Positions 1-7,713 of a stretch of 64,000 nt of DNA are shown piece by piece. Under the pieces are notes generated by a model. It was given only the letters and a program-made list of their open reading frames with translations, was not told the DNA's origin and searched no databases. The DNA lies in contig NZ_KE150457.1 of the NCBI RefSeq assembly GCF_000411455.1, positions 1,018,023 to 1,082,022 on the forward strand, in the 5' to 3' direction. This stretch comes from Microbacterium sp. oral taxon 186 str. F0373. Its GTDB lineage: Bacteria > Actinomycetota > Actinomycetes > Actinomycetales > Microbacteriaceae. Made by a program: the position numbers and the translations under genes. Position 1 is the first letter of the stretch. Every line of letters begins with the position of its first letter.

Positions 1-96
1 ACGAACGACGGCGAGACCGCCGACGATCAGGGTGTCGAGGACGGCACGAACGACGGCGAGACCGCCGACGACGTCGCCGCCACCCCGGCGAACTGA
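1..96 (+). CDS. C-terminal end of an acidic repeat protein (partial)
   Basis: The reading frame is open from base 1 to a TGA at 94-96 and gives 31 residues. The unit TNDGETADD occurs twice, separated by QGVEDG, and the tail is VAATPAN. Such low-complexity Asp/Glu/Thr tails are seen on surface or secreted actinobacterial proteins, but the body of the protein lies outside the window, so no function can be given. A strong hairpin follows 6 bases downstream, which supports this as a true gene end. Confidence 0.55.
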   Translation, partial: TNDGETADDQGVEDGTNDGETADDVAATPAN

Positions 97-102
97 TCAC
101 CT

Positions 103-141
103 GAGCACGTGTGGGTGGCCACCAGCCGCCCACACGTGCTC
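103..141. terminator. Intrinsic-type terminator hairpin
   Basis: A perfect 13-bp inverted repeat, GAGCACGTGTGGG (103-115) and CCCACACGTGCTC (129-141), closes a 13-base loop just after the stop codon at 96. There is no long T tract, as is usual in high-GC actinobacteria. It lies between the end of the first gene and the start of the next one at 226 and probably ends transcription of the former. Confidence 0.7.
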
Positions 142-225
142 TGTGACGGCTCGCCTCTTCCTGCTCGCACGAGCGAGCGCAACTTCTGAGTCGATTCTTA
201 GAACGCGATCCCTAGCGTCCCGCGT

Positions 226-1470
226 ATGACGACTTCATCCGCGACTGAAGCCGCACCTGTCCGGGTCATGCTGAGCAAGGTGCCCGAGATCACTTTGTGG
301 TTCTGGATCATCAAGATCCTCTGCACCACGGTCGGAGAAAGCTTCGCCGACTGGATCAACACCACCCTCGGGGTGGGACTAGAAGCAACTTCCGTGATCT
401 TCACGGTGGTTCTCGCCGCAGTCCTCTCCTGGCAGCTGGCGTTGCGGCGCTACGTGCCCTTTGTCTACTGGCTGACCGTAGTGGTTGTGAGCGTCACCGG
501 CACCCTCTACACGGATATCCTCACCGACGACCTGGCGGTCCCTCTCGGTGTCAGCACCTTGGTTTTTGCCATCGTCCTGGCTGCGGTGTTCAGCGCATGG
601 TGGGCCAGTCAACGCACCCTATCCATCCACAGCATCACCACCACCCGCCGTGAACTCTTCTACTGGCTCGCCATTCTCGTGACGTTTGCTCTCGGAACCG
701 CCGCGGGAGACGGGATCCTCGAGCTGACCGGTTGGAGTCCAGGAGTATCCGTCCTTCTCCCCGCCGGCCTTCTCGTCGCAGTGATCGTTGGCTGGCGCAT
801 GGGAGGCAACCCGGTCCTCGCCTTCTGGCTGGCATACATCCTCACCCGCCCGCTTGGCGCGAATCTGGGCGACTGGATGAGCTTCCCCGTCAGCGACGGA
901 GGCCTGGGAATCGGTGTCGGGCCCACGAGCATCTTCTTCCTCGGCGCCATCCTCGCCACCCTGGTGTACCTCACCATCACCCGAACGGATGCCACGGAGA
1001 ACGCCCAGACCCGCCGGCCACAGACAACACCTCGCCGCCGTCGCGGCACGCTCATCTACTTCTCCGCGGTCGCTGCCATCGCCGCCGCCGTCCTCGTCTG
1101 GGCGCACGCACAGCCTCACAGTACGGCTGCGGCCAGCGAGGAGGGCCCCAATACAGTCGTCACCCTCGCGCCTGGAGAGTCGGCCACCATCAACTTCCCC
1201 AATGGGAGCGTTGCAAACTATCGCTCCATCGTCGAAGACACCCTGGGTCTCGTCATGGCCGGCGATACCGCAGGTGCGCAAACCCGCATCACCGACCTCG
1301 AGAAGGCATGGGATGAGGATCAGCCCACCCTTCAACCGCTGGACGGCACCCGGTGGACCATCCTTGACGGGCAAATTGACGCCGTTCTCCAATCCGTGCG
1401 CGCCTCCACCCCGGATCCCACAGCCGAGAAAAGCGCCCTCAGCACCCTTCTCAACACCCTTTCCTCATGA
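226..1470 (+). CDS. DUF347-repeat (COG4705-like) integral membrane protein
   Basis: A protein of 414 residues with about eight hydrophobic helices in residues 20-270 and an extra one near 281-300. The N-terminal segment KVPEITLWFWIIK followed by TTVGESFADW is the hallmark of the DUF347 repeat, and a weaker repeat (RRELFYWLAI, then GTAAGDGI) recurs near residue 145. After the last helix comes a polar domain of about 110 residues that is not part of the usual family and is probably extracytoplasmic. The family has no firmly established function. The gene overlaps the following DedA gene by 4 bases (ATGA), so the two are probably translated together. Confidence 0.75.
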   Translation: MTTSSATEAAPVRVMLSKVPEITLWFWIIKILCTTVGESFADWINTTLGVGLEATSVIFTVVLAAVLSWQLALRRYVPFVYWLTVVVVSVTGTLYTDILTDDLAVPLGVSTLVFAIVLAAVFSAWWASQRTLSIHSITTTRRELFYWLAILVTFALGTAAGDGILELTGWSPGVSVLLPAGLLVAVIVGWRMGGNPVLAFWLAYILTRPLGANLGDWMSFPVSDGGLGIGVGPTSIFFLGAILATLVYLTITRTDATENAQTRRPQTTPRRRRGTLIYFSAVAAIAAAVLVWAHAQPHSTAAASEEGPNTVVTLAPGESATINFPNGSVANYRSIVEDTLGLVMAGDTAGAQTRITDLEKAWDEDQPTLQPLDGTRWTILDGQIDAVLQSVRASTPDPTAEKSALSTLLNTLSS

Positions 1471-2159
1471 TGATCTCTCCCGTGAATACTGCCCTCCACG
1501 TTCTGACAGCGAGCTTGCTCCCCGACGCGACAGCCATCCTCCACGCCTTCGGACCCTGGGTTCTCGTCGGGATAGCGCTCATCATCTTTATCGAATCGGG
1601 CGTACTGTTCCCCTTCCTTCCCGGTGACTCTCTTCTGGTCACCGCAGCGGTCCTCGCCAGCACCCTCGGCATCCAACCGTGGCAAGTTCTCCTCGTCGGA
1701 ATACCTGCAGCGATCCTGGGGGATCAGACGGGCTACTGGCTCGGCAGACGCTTCGGGCGACGCATGTTCAAAGACGGTGCACGCGTTCTGCGTCCGGACC
1801 GCCTCCACGACGCAGAAAACTTCTTCCATAAGTACGGCGGCGCATCCCTCGTCCTCGGACGCTTCGTCCCCATTGTTCGCACCTACATTCCCGTCGCCGC
1901 CGGAACCGCTCACATGCCCTACCGGCGATTCCTCCTCTGGAACACCACCGGGGCAACCCTCTGGGTGGTCGGCATGACAGCTATCGGTCTCGCTCTCGGC
2001 GGCATCCCGTTCGTCGTCAACAACATCGACGCACTCATGATCGTCGTCGTTCTCGTATCCGTCCTACCCGTCATCATCGCCGTCATCCGCAAATGGAGCA
2101 CCAACCGCCGCAATCGGCCCACGCCAGACGGGGCCGGAACGAACGAGGCGAACACATGA
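1467..2159 (+). CDS. DedA family membrane protein
   Basis: A 230-residue protein of the DedA/VTT family, whose members move or scramble lipid carriers such as undecaprenyl phosphate and support membrane homeostasis. Family features visible are the re-entrant segment FIESGVLFPFLPGD with Glu43 and Asp54, GDQTGYWLGRRFG, and the conserved GRFVPIVRTYIPVAAG with two arginines. Its stop overlaps the start of the PAP2 phosphatase gene by ATGA. DedA next to PAP2 suggests a lipid-carrier function for this cassette; that is inference. Confidence 0.88.
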   Translation: MMISPVNTALHVLTASLLPDATAILHAFGPWVLVGIALIIFIESGVLFPFLPGDSLLVTAAVLASTLGIQPWQVLLVGIPAAILGDQTGYWLGRRFGRRMFKDGARVLRPDRLHDAENFFHKYGGASLVLGRFVPIVRTYIPVAAGTAHMPYRRFLLWNTTGATLWVVGMTAIGLALGGIPFVVNNIDALMIVVVLVSVLPVIIAVIRKWSTNRRNRPTPDGAGTNEANT

Positions 2160-2845
2160 GAGCCCACACATACCCCGTTGGGAGCGGCCTACTCACGCCC
2201 ACACGACGCGGTCGCCGCGTCGTATGGCTCGCCTGCGTCGCGGGGCTTCTACTCACCGCCCTGGGCTTTATCCTCCGGGTGGCGCCCTTCGACGCACCCG
2301 CCGTCGAAGCCCTAAACCGCGCTCACACCGGCGCATGGGGACAAATAGCCGACGCCATCTACTTCATGCTCGAGCCCGTTCCCGCCGCATTCCTCACACT
2401 CCTCATCCTCATCACCATCGCGGCCGTTCTTCGATCCGTGCGCACAGCGATCGTCTTCGGCGGAATCGTTGCATTGACATGGCTCCCTACCGCCGCCATC
2501 AAGGTCGTCGTGGACAGACCTCGACCGGATATCTTCACCCTTGTCCACCCATTCACGCCCGCGCAGGTGGATGGATCTTTCCCCAGCGGACACACCGCTT
2601 TCATCGCCGCCCTAAGCATCGCCTTCTGGTTTCTTCTGCGCGGTACCCGTGGGGCGTCGATCGCTCTCATCACCGGCACTGTGTCTACCGTCATCGTTGG
2701 CCTCGCCGTCGTCAGCGACGGGCTCCACTACCCAACTGATGTCTTGGCCTCCATCGCGTGGGCAATCGCGATGGCACCCACCGCCCGATGGGTCATGGTC
2801 GACGTCATCGCTCCTCGCTTGGAGCGATATCGGAAGCGCAGCTGA
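2156..2845 (+). CDS. PAP2 superfamily membrane phosphatase
   Basis: A 229-residue membrane protein with the three PAP2 active-site motifs: KVVVDRPRP, PSGHTAF, and a final motif around DGLHYPTDV. Such enzymes hydrolyse lipid phosphates or pyrophosphates (phosphatidic acid or undecaprenyl pyrophosphate) at the outer face of the membrane. The ATG at 2156 overlapping the DedA stop is preferred over an in-frame upstream start at 2093, because the first helix then begins after a short basic N-terminus. Substrate cannot be told from sequence; BcrC-like undecaprenyl pyrophosphatase is one possibility. Confidence 0.85.
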   Translation: MRAHTYPVGSGLLTPTRRGRRVVWLACVAGLLLTALGFILRVAPFDAPAVEALNRAHTGAWGQIADAIYFMLEPVPAAFLTLLILITIAAVLRSVRTAIVFGGIVALTWLPTAAIKVVVDRPRPDIFTLVHPFTPAQVDGSFPSGHTAFIAALSIAFWFLLRGTRGASIALITGTVSTVIVGLAVVSDGLHYPTDVLASIAWAIAMAPTARWVMVDVIAPRLERYRKRS

Positions 2846-2992
2846 TCGACGGATCTTCTGTCTTGCTGACCTCGCGGTTGATCGCGCGGCGCGGTCTTAC
2901 TGACGACCGTTCATGAGACGGTCCTCCCGCAGCCGAGCTATGTGGAGTTGCTCGCTTGATGGCGGTGTTCTGTGATCGTTCGGTGGCGCCGG

Positions 2993-3802
2993 TCAGCTCC
3001 CGATGACGAGTACGCTGGCGGCGGCTTCGACGACGTCGTCGGTGATTGTCTCGAGTTCGTTGATCTTGAGGATGCGGTTGATCTGGGGGAACAAGCGCTC
3101 GAGGAGGCGGAAGTTTCCGCGGGTGATGCGTTCGATGGCGGCGACGGCTTGGGCGTCGGTGAAGTCGTCTGGGTTGAGGGTGCGTCCGAGGCGTGTCCAG
3201 TGTCGGTCGAGGACGAAGAGGAGTTCGTCTCGGCCAAGGGCGCGGTAGCGGTGGGAGAACCCGAGGCGGCTGTAGAGCTGGGGGTAGTGGCGGAAGCGTT
3301 GGTCGATGCCGGGCATGCCGATCAAGATGATCGCGAGATGGGTACGGTCGTGTTCGTCGCGAAGCAGCTCGAGCGCGGTGGGCGTGAGGCGCTCGGCTTC
3401 GTCGACGATGAGCAGTTCGACCCACCGTGTGGTGTCGGCGGTGTTCACTCCGGTGACTTTCCCGATGGTGCGGAGGTGCTCGTCGATACAGATGCCGACT
3501 TTGACACGCCATCTGCTGATGTCTCCCATGAGGTCTCTGGGTCGCGGGAGGACCTCGGGTGTGTAGAACACGGTGCGGGAGCGATGCGCGAGCGCGTAGT
3601 GTTTCGCGTCGTCCTCGCTCCTCGGGCCCCACGCGGTGATGAAAGGCTGGAGGGTGTCCCAGTTGGCGTAGCGGCGGGCGGAGTTGGTCTTTCCGACTCC
3701 AGCGTCACCGTGGCAGATGCCGATGGTGCGTTCCTTCTTCACCGCGTTCGCGAACTCGGTGAAGCGGCGGTGTTCCTTCGTGACGATGAAGCTCTGGGTC
3801 AT
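2993..3802 (-). CDS. AAA+ ATPase subunit of transposase (TniB/IstB-like)
   Basis: A protein of 269 residues that starts at the ATG overlapping the transposase stop (ATGA at 3802). The Walker A motif GDAGVGKT is at residues 32-39 and a Walker B-like LLIVDEAERL lies near the middle, followed by the sensor-like segment IILIGMPGIDQR. Family members (TniB, TnsC, MuB) bind ATP and target DNA and activate the DDE transposase. Unlike its relative at 12895-13732, this copy appears intact. Confidence 0.85.
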   Translation of the reverse strand: MTQSFIVTKEHRRFTEFANAVKKERTIGICHGDAGVGKTNSARRYANWDTLQPFITAWGPRSEDDAKHYALAHRSRTVFYTPEVLPRPRDLMGDISRWRVKVGICIDEHLRTIGKVTGVNTADTTRWVELLIVDEAERLTPTALELLRDEHDRTHLAIILIGMPGIDQRFRHYPQLYSRLGFSHRYRALGRDELLFVLDRHWTRLGRTLNPDDFTDAQAVAAIERITRGNFRLLERLFPQINRILKINELETITDDVVEAAASVLVIGS

Positions 3803-5184
3803 CACTCCTCCTCGTAGGTGCGGAGTCGTTTCTTGGGCGGGGTCGAGTCCGCGAGGTGGGGTTCTTCGCGGTGGGCGATGGTGGGGATGCGGTCGTTGAT
3901 GGTGCGGCGGAGTTCGTGGCGGCGGGCGCGGCGGGCGGCTTCGATGTCTCGGAGGCTGAGGCGGGTGTTGGGGTGGGCTTCGTCGACGGCGACGCAGATG
4001 AAGGTGCCGTGGTCGTAGACGCGGATCTCGGAGAGGTCGCGGGGGTCGTAGCGGATGGTGACTGCGTGTCCGACGAACGGTGCGAGGGTGGGCGCGAGAT
4101 AGCGCTGGCCTTGGAAGTGGATGCCGTCTCGTTGCACGGTCCGATGCGTGGGCACGGTGAGCAGCAGGCCGTCGAGCTCGTTGAGGGTGTCGGGCATGCG
4201 GGGTATCCAGCCGTCCGCGACCCATGCGTCGCGTGGGGAGATGCCGAGCGCCTGATGGGTGCGCTGGTTGTAGGTCGCGATGAAGGCGCCGATCGCTCGG
4301 TCCAGGCCCGGGAGGTCGAGCACGGGCTGCGGGTTGCGGTTCCCGGGGCCGAGGTGGCCGGGGAGGGTTGGGAGGACTTCGGTGTTGATGGTGCCGAAGA
4401 ATCGCTCGATTTTGCCGCGCCCCTGGGGCCTGCCGACGGTCGAGAAGATGAGCCGTAGGTGCAGCTCGATGGCGGTGCGTTCGAGGTGGTGGCTGGTGAA
4501 GTCGGAGCCGTGGTCGACGTGCAGCACATCGGGGATTCCGCACATCGCCCACGCGGGGTCGGTCTTTCGCCAGATCGCCTGCCGCAACGCGAGCGCGGTG
4601 TTCAGTGACGAGGGCGCTCCGGTGAAGACCATGTATCCGCAGATCGCGCGGGAGTGATCATCCATGACGGTTGTCAGCCAGGGCCGGTCGGGCTTCCCGT
4701 TCGCGCCGATGATGAGGATGTCGAGTTCGGTATGGTCGGCCTGCCAGATCTGGTTCGGCCGTTGTGCGCGACGGCGGAACACCAGCTCGTGACGATCGCG
4801 GTAGGACGCGGGACCCTCCAACGCGAGGGTGACGAGTGCGGGGTCGAGGGCCTGCACGATTTCTCGGACGGTCGCGTAGCTCGGCGCCGGCCTACTCTCG
4901 CGTAGGCACTCTTCGACGATGAGTCGATGCAGCGTCGCGATTGACGGACGAGGCCGGGTCAGGGCGAGCCGCTCGATGGCGGCGACGGTTGCGGGGTCAG
5001 TGCGTCGGCTGCCCTTGTCTCTTCGTGCGGTGTCGTCGAGTCCTGCGAGCCCGTGTTTCTCGTAGAGCTGATGCCAGCGTTGGAGCGTCCGCGTGCCGAT
5101 GCCGCTCTCGCGGGCGAGGGCCGCGAGGGGGATCTGATCTTCGACGTGAAGTCGGAGGATCCGCCACCGCTCGAGGCCGTCCAT
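3802..5184 (-). CDS. DDE transposase (TniA/Mu-type integrase core)
   Basis: A 460-residue transposase with an N-terminal helix-turn-helix (around residues 15-45, GIGTRTLQRW) and an rve-type catalytic core. The acidic triad appears as QADHTELD (Asp150), HVDHGSDF (Asp224) and QGRGKIERFF (Glu260). A C-terminal Mu-like beta-barrel region with RYDPRDLSEIRVYDHG follows. It lies 6 bases after the resolvase gene and overlaps the ATPase gene. The protein is clearly related to, but not the same as, the transposase at 11472-12908. Confidence 0.9.
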   Translation of the reverse strand: MDGLERWRILRLHVEDQIPLAALARESGIGTRTLQRWHQLYEKHGLAGLDDTARRDKGSRRTDPATVAAIERLALTRPRPSIATLHRLIVEECLRESRPAPSYATVREIVQALDPALVTLALEGPASYRDRHELVFRRRAQRPNQIWQADHTELDILIIGANGKPDRPWLTTVMDDHSRAICGYMVFTGAPSSLNTALALRQAIWRKTDPAWAMCGIPDVLHVDHGSDFTSHHLERTAIELHLRLIFSTVGRPQGRGKIERFFGTINTEVLPTLPGHLGPGNRNPQPVLDLPGLDRAIGAFIATYNQRTHQALGISPRDAWVADGWIPRMPDTLNELDGLLLTVPTHRTVQRDGIHFQGQRYLAPTLAPFVGHAVTIRYDPRDLSEIRVYDHGTFICVAVDEAHPNTRLSLRDIEAARRARRHELRRTINDRIPTIAHREEPHLADSTPPKKRLRTYEEE

Positions 5185-5190
5185 GAGCCG

Positions 5191-5787
5191 CTACATCGCT
5201 GCGCTCTCGCGGGCCGCATGGACCTGCTGATGGCGGTAGAGCGTCGCGCGACTCCACCCGACGAGACGAGCGGCGTCCTCGGCGGTGCGGCCGCGCGCTC
5301 GCGCATCCGCGGCAATCGCGAGCTTGTCCGCGATCACGACCGGGTCCGACAGAGGCCGGCCAAACCGGGTCCCGTTCGCTCGGGCGGCTGCGATGCCGGC
5401 GTTGACCCGTTCGACGATGAGCTCCCGCTCGTACTCCGCGAGCGTGGCCAACATGTTCAACATCAGCCGGCCCGTCGACGTCGACGGATCGATGCCATCC
5501 GAGATCGACCGCACCTGCACGCCGCGCTCGCGCAGCAGATTCACGGTGTTCAGCACGTCGATCAGGGAGCGGCCGAGGCGGTCGACTCGCCAGACGACGA
5601 CGGTGTCGCCGTCTTCGGCGTACTCGAGGAGCTTCTTCATCCCGGTCCGCTCGATCGCGGTCTTGCTCCCCGAGGTGACATCCGCGAAGACGTCGCGCTT
5701 TTGCACCCCGGCAGCAACGAGCGCGTCGAGCTGCAGCTGCGCGTCCTGACTCGACGTACTCACGCGCGTGTATCCGAGAAGCCTCAC
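5191..5787 (-). CDS. Serine recombinase (resolvase/invertase family)
   Basis: The N-terminal resolvase domain begins LLGYTRVSTSSQ, with the nucleophilic Ser in RVS; later motifs are VVWRVDRLGRS and a C-terminal helix-turn-helix, DAARLVGWSRATLYRHQ. The GTG at 5787 is chosen because family members begin only a few residues before GY-RVS; an in-frame GTG at 5811 is possible. Proteins of this type resolve transposition cointegrates at a res site, which would lie upstream in the repeat-rich 5812-5930 interval. Confidence 0.88.
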   Translation of the reverse strand: MRLLGYTRVSTSSQDAQLQLDALVAAGVQKRDVFADVTSGSKTAIERTGMKKLLEYAEDGDTVVVWRVDRLGRSLIDVLNTVNLLRERGVQVRSISDGIDPSTSTGRLMLNMLATLAEYERELIVERVNAGIAAARANGTRFGRPLSDPVVIADKLAIAADARARGRTAEDAARLVGWSRATLYRHQQVHAARESAAM

Positions 5788-5850
5788 GAGCCCATTCTGA
5801 CTCGGAAACACCCTTTATGACCCCTGCTGAGACGAATTATGGCGAGACGC

Positions 5851-5929
5851 CTTTCTGAGACGACGCGCGGCCCGAGATTTCGGGCAAAGGGGCGCTGTCG
5901 AGGGCCACTTGGTCCGGCGTCTCAGAAAG
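5851..5929. repeat. 12-bp inverted repeat upstream of resolvase (res or terminal repeat candidate)
   Basis: CTTTCTGAGACG at 5851-5862 and CGTCTCAGAAAG at 5918-5929 are perfect inverted copies 55 bases apart. Two more GAGACG words at 5829-5834 and 5844-5849 lie closer to the resolvase gene. The words look like the TCTCAGAAA core of Tn3-type terminal repeats, and their place just upstream of a resolvase also fits a res site. No matching copy was found near 10.6-10.9 kb, so they do not mark both ends of the island. Confidence 0.5.
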
Positions 5930-5985
5930 CTACTGGTTTTTGAGGCGCGCGCCGATCCTCCGCTGTTGGAGCGTGGGTGAAGGGT

Positions 5986-6357
5986 TCAATCGGTCTGAAC
6001 GACCGGTAGCCCCGTCGCGGCTGCGGCGTCTGCGAGCGAGCCGAGGTTGCGTACTTGGGTGAAGCCTGCGTCCTCCATGAGGTCGACGGCGGCTGCGGCG
6101 CGTTGACCTGAACGGCAGTAGACGACGTAGTCGGCGTGGGGGTCCAGGTCAGGGATTGCCGTTTGCAGCTCGCCGGCGGTGACGTCGAGCAGGAGTGCCC
6201 CATCGAGATGCCCTTCGGCGTGTTCGGCGGGTGTGCGGACGTCGATGACGATCGCATCCGAGCTAACCGCAGGTTGGGCGGTGGTCGGCGCGGTGCAACT
6301 CGTGAGCGCGAAGGCGGCGACGAGTGCGGTGACTGTAACGAGGGCGAAGCGACGCAT
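5986..6357 (-). CDS. Rhodanese-domain lipoprotein
   Basis: A 123-residue protein with a signal peptide ending in the lipobox LTSC (Cys21), so it is expected on the outer face of the membrane. The rhodanese domain covers residues 34-120 and includes VIDVRTPAEHAEGH and the active loop VVYCRSGQRA, with Cys81 as the sulfur carrier. The ATG at 6357 follows a good GAAAGGA ribosome site; the longer upstream frame is not used. It is the last gene of the leftward sulfur operon and probably handles sulfane sulfur outside the cell. Confidence 0.85.
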   Translation of the reverse strand: MRRFALVTVTALVAAFALTSCTAPTTAQPAVSSDAIVIDVRTPAEHAEGHLDGALLLDVTAGELQTAIPDLDPHADYVVYCRSGQRAAAAVDLMEDAGFTQVRNLGSLADAAAATGLPVVQTD

Positions 6358-6380
6358 GGGGTCCTTTCGGGGGTTTGGGG

Positions 6381-6923
6381 TTAGAGGTTGCAGGAGCGGT
6401 CGGCGCAGTGATGTGTGGGGTGTCGGCTGAGACGGCGGTGGAGGTGGCAGCCCGCGCACCAGCCGAAGATCGCTTCCAGGGCTAGGAGGATGAAGCAGAC
6501 ACCGCACAGGGCGAGTACCCCCTGGAGGGGGATAGCGCCGGAGCCCAGCGCGACGCATGAGACTGTGGCGATGCCGACGGCTAGCCACCACGCGAAGGCC
6601 TTCTGCGGGGCGCCGACCCAGCGCGGGAAGTGGGAGCGGCTCGCGAGTCGTCCCAACGCCAGGGTGATCGACAACCGATCACTGACGAGGAGACGGGTCA
6701 GCATGTCGAGCAGGAAGAACATTCCGAACATCTGCAGCGGGCGAGTCGTCCCGAACGCGAGTGCGGCGGTGGCGGCGAGAAGTCCGAGCGTCAGCAGGAG
6801 ACCGGCCGCGATCCGGACCGCACGTTCATCGATGACAGGCCCCTGGTAGCCCTCGATGAGGGCACCAACGCGCGGGAGGACGACAGCGGGGGTGACGGAC
6901 ATGAGCGATTCCCGGAGGGTCAT
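6381..6923 (-). CDS. DUF4395-like membrane protein
   Basis: A 180-residue protein with about four hydrophobic helices and the N-terminal signature VDERAVRIAAG-like segment (IDERAVRIAAGLLL). The C-terminal tail is rich in Cys and His (CAGCHLHRR, HHCADRSC), which may bind a metal. Its ATG at 6923 overlaps the tauE stop by ATGA; MSVTP at 6902 is an alternative start. DUF4395 proteins often sit with rhodanese and sulfur-transport genes, as here, but their biochemical role is not known. Confidence 0.75.
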   Translation of the reverse strand: MTLRESLMSVTPAVVLPRVGALIEGYQGPVIDERAVRIAAGLLLTLGLLAATAALAFGTTRPLQMFGMFFLLDMLTRLLVSDRLSITLALGRLASRSHFPRWVGAPQKAFAWWLAVGIATVSCVALGSGAIPLQGVLALCGVCFILLALEAIFGWCAGCHLHRRLSRHPTHHCADRSCNL

Positions 6924-7690
6924 AGAAGAGGTGCGAGGCGCAGGATCGTCGCTGTGAGCATGATGATGCCCACGCCCAGGACGAAGAAGCCGAAGCTTTT
7001 GCGGAGCGTGGGGGCGGACAACTTTCTGGCGAGCAGCATCCCGGCGACGGAGCCGACAACGGCGAAGGCGGTGAAAGGAAGAACGGTTTCCCATGGGATC
7101 GCGGTGGCGAACACCTGTGCGGCGAGTCCTGCGGTGGAGTTCAGTGCGATGACGAGGAGTGATGTGCTGGTGGCCGCGGCGATGGGCAGACCGAAGATCA
7201 GCAGCGCGGGGACGATGAGGAAACCACCTCCCGCCCCGAGCAGCCCCGTGAGGAACCCCACAGACACCCCCATGATCACGACGCGCAGGACATGAGAGCT
7301 GCGCGCGCGAGGTCGCTCGGGTGGGGCGGGTGTGCGACGGCCGCGGATCATCGCGAGTGCCGTGGCGATCATGATGCCGCTGAAGAGAATGGCGAGGAGG
7401 GAGTCGGGCACGAACCGCCCCAGAGATGCACCGCCGAGCCCGCCGAGCATCCCTGTCGCCCCGAACGCGACACCGACCCCCCATTTCACGGTCCCCGTTC
7501 GCGCGCGTATCAGGACGGCGATGGCGCTGGTCACTGCGACCACGAAGAGCGAAGACGCGATCGCCTCTCGCGTTCCCATGCCCAATATCAGGGTGAGGAC
7601 GGGGACGGCGAGGATTGAGCCGCCTCCGCCGAGGAGCCCGAGCGCGACGCCGACCACGGTCGCGAGGATCATCGCGGTGATGATGGGCAA
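6920..7690 (-). CDS. tauE: TauE/SafE family sulfite/organosulfonate exporter
   Basis: A 256-residue membrane protein of the TauE/SafE family with two related halves: GVALGLLGGGGSILAVPVL near the start and VGFLTGLLGAGGGFLIVPAL after the middle, each the glycine-rich repeat typical of the family. The start codon is taken as TTG at 7690, which has GAGGAG about 10 bases upstream; an ATG at 7672 is possible. Next to a persulfide dioxygenase, whose product is sulfite, export of sulfite or thiosulfate is the likely job. Confidence 0.85.
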   Translation of the reverse strand: MPIITAMILATVVGVALGLLGGGGSILAVPVLTLILGMGTREAIASSLFVVAVTSAIAVLIRARTGTVKWGVGVAFGATGMLGGLGGASLGRFVPDSLLAILFSGIMIATALAMIRGRRTPAPPERPRARSSHVLRVVIMGVSVGFLTGLLGAGGGFLIVPALLIFGLPIAAATSTSLLVIALNSTAGLAAQVFATAIPWETVLPFTAFAVVGSVAGMLLARKLSAPTLRKSFGFFVLGVGIIMLTATILRLAPLL

Positions 7691-7713
7691 GGTCAGTCGG
7701 GCTCCTCGAGGGG

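Larger units (their letters stand above)
2993..5811 (-). mobile_element. Tn552/Tn402-like transposition module 1 (resolvase-TniA-TniB)
   Basis: Three minus-strand genes in the order serine resolvase, DDE transposase and AAA ATPase form a compact transposition module. The limits given are gene limits; the true ends were not found. Left of it, 2846-2992 holds no gene but carries a dyad, GACCGT-N7-ACGGTC, at 2905-2923. Right of it lie repeated GAGACG words. A second module of the same kind and gene order sits at 10849-13732 in the opposite orientation, so the two point away from the sulfur island between them. Confidence 0.75.

Noticed and set aside
5851..5929. The 12-bp inverted repeat as the common end of a composite transposon
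   Set aside because: No matching sequence was found near the inner end of module 2 (10581-10895) or outside either module, so it cannot be shown to bound the island.
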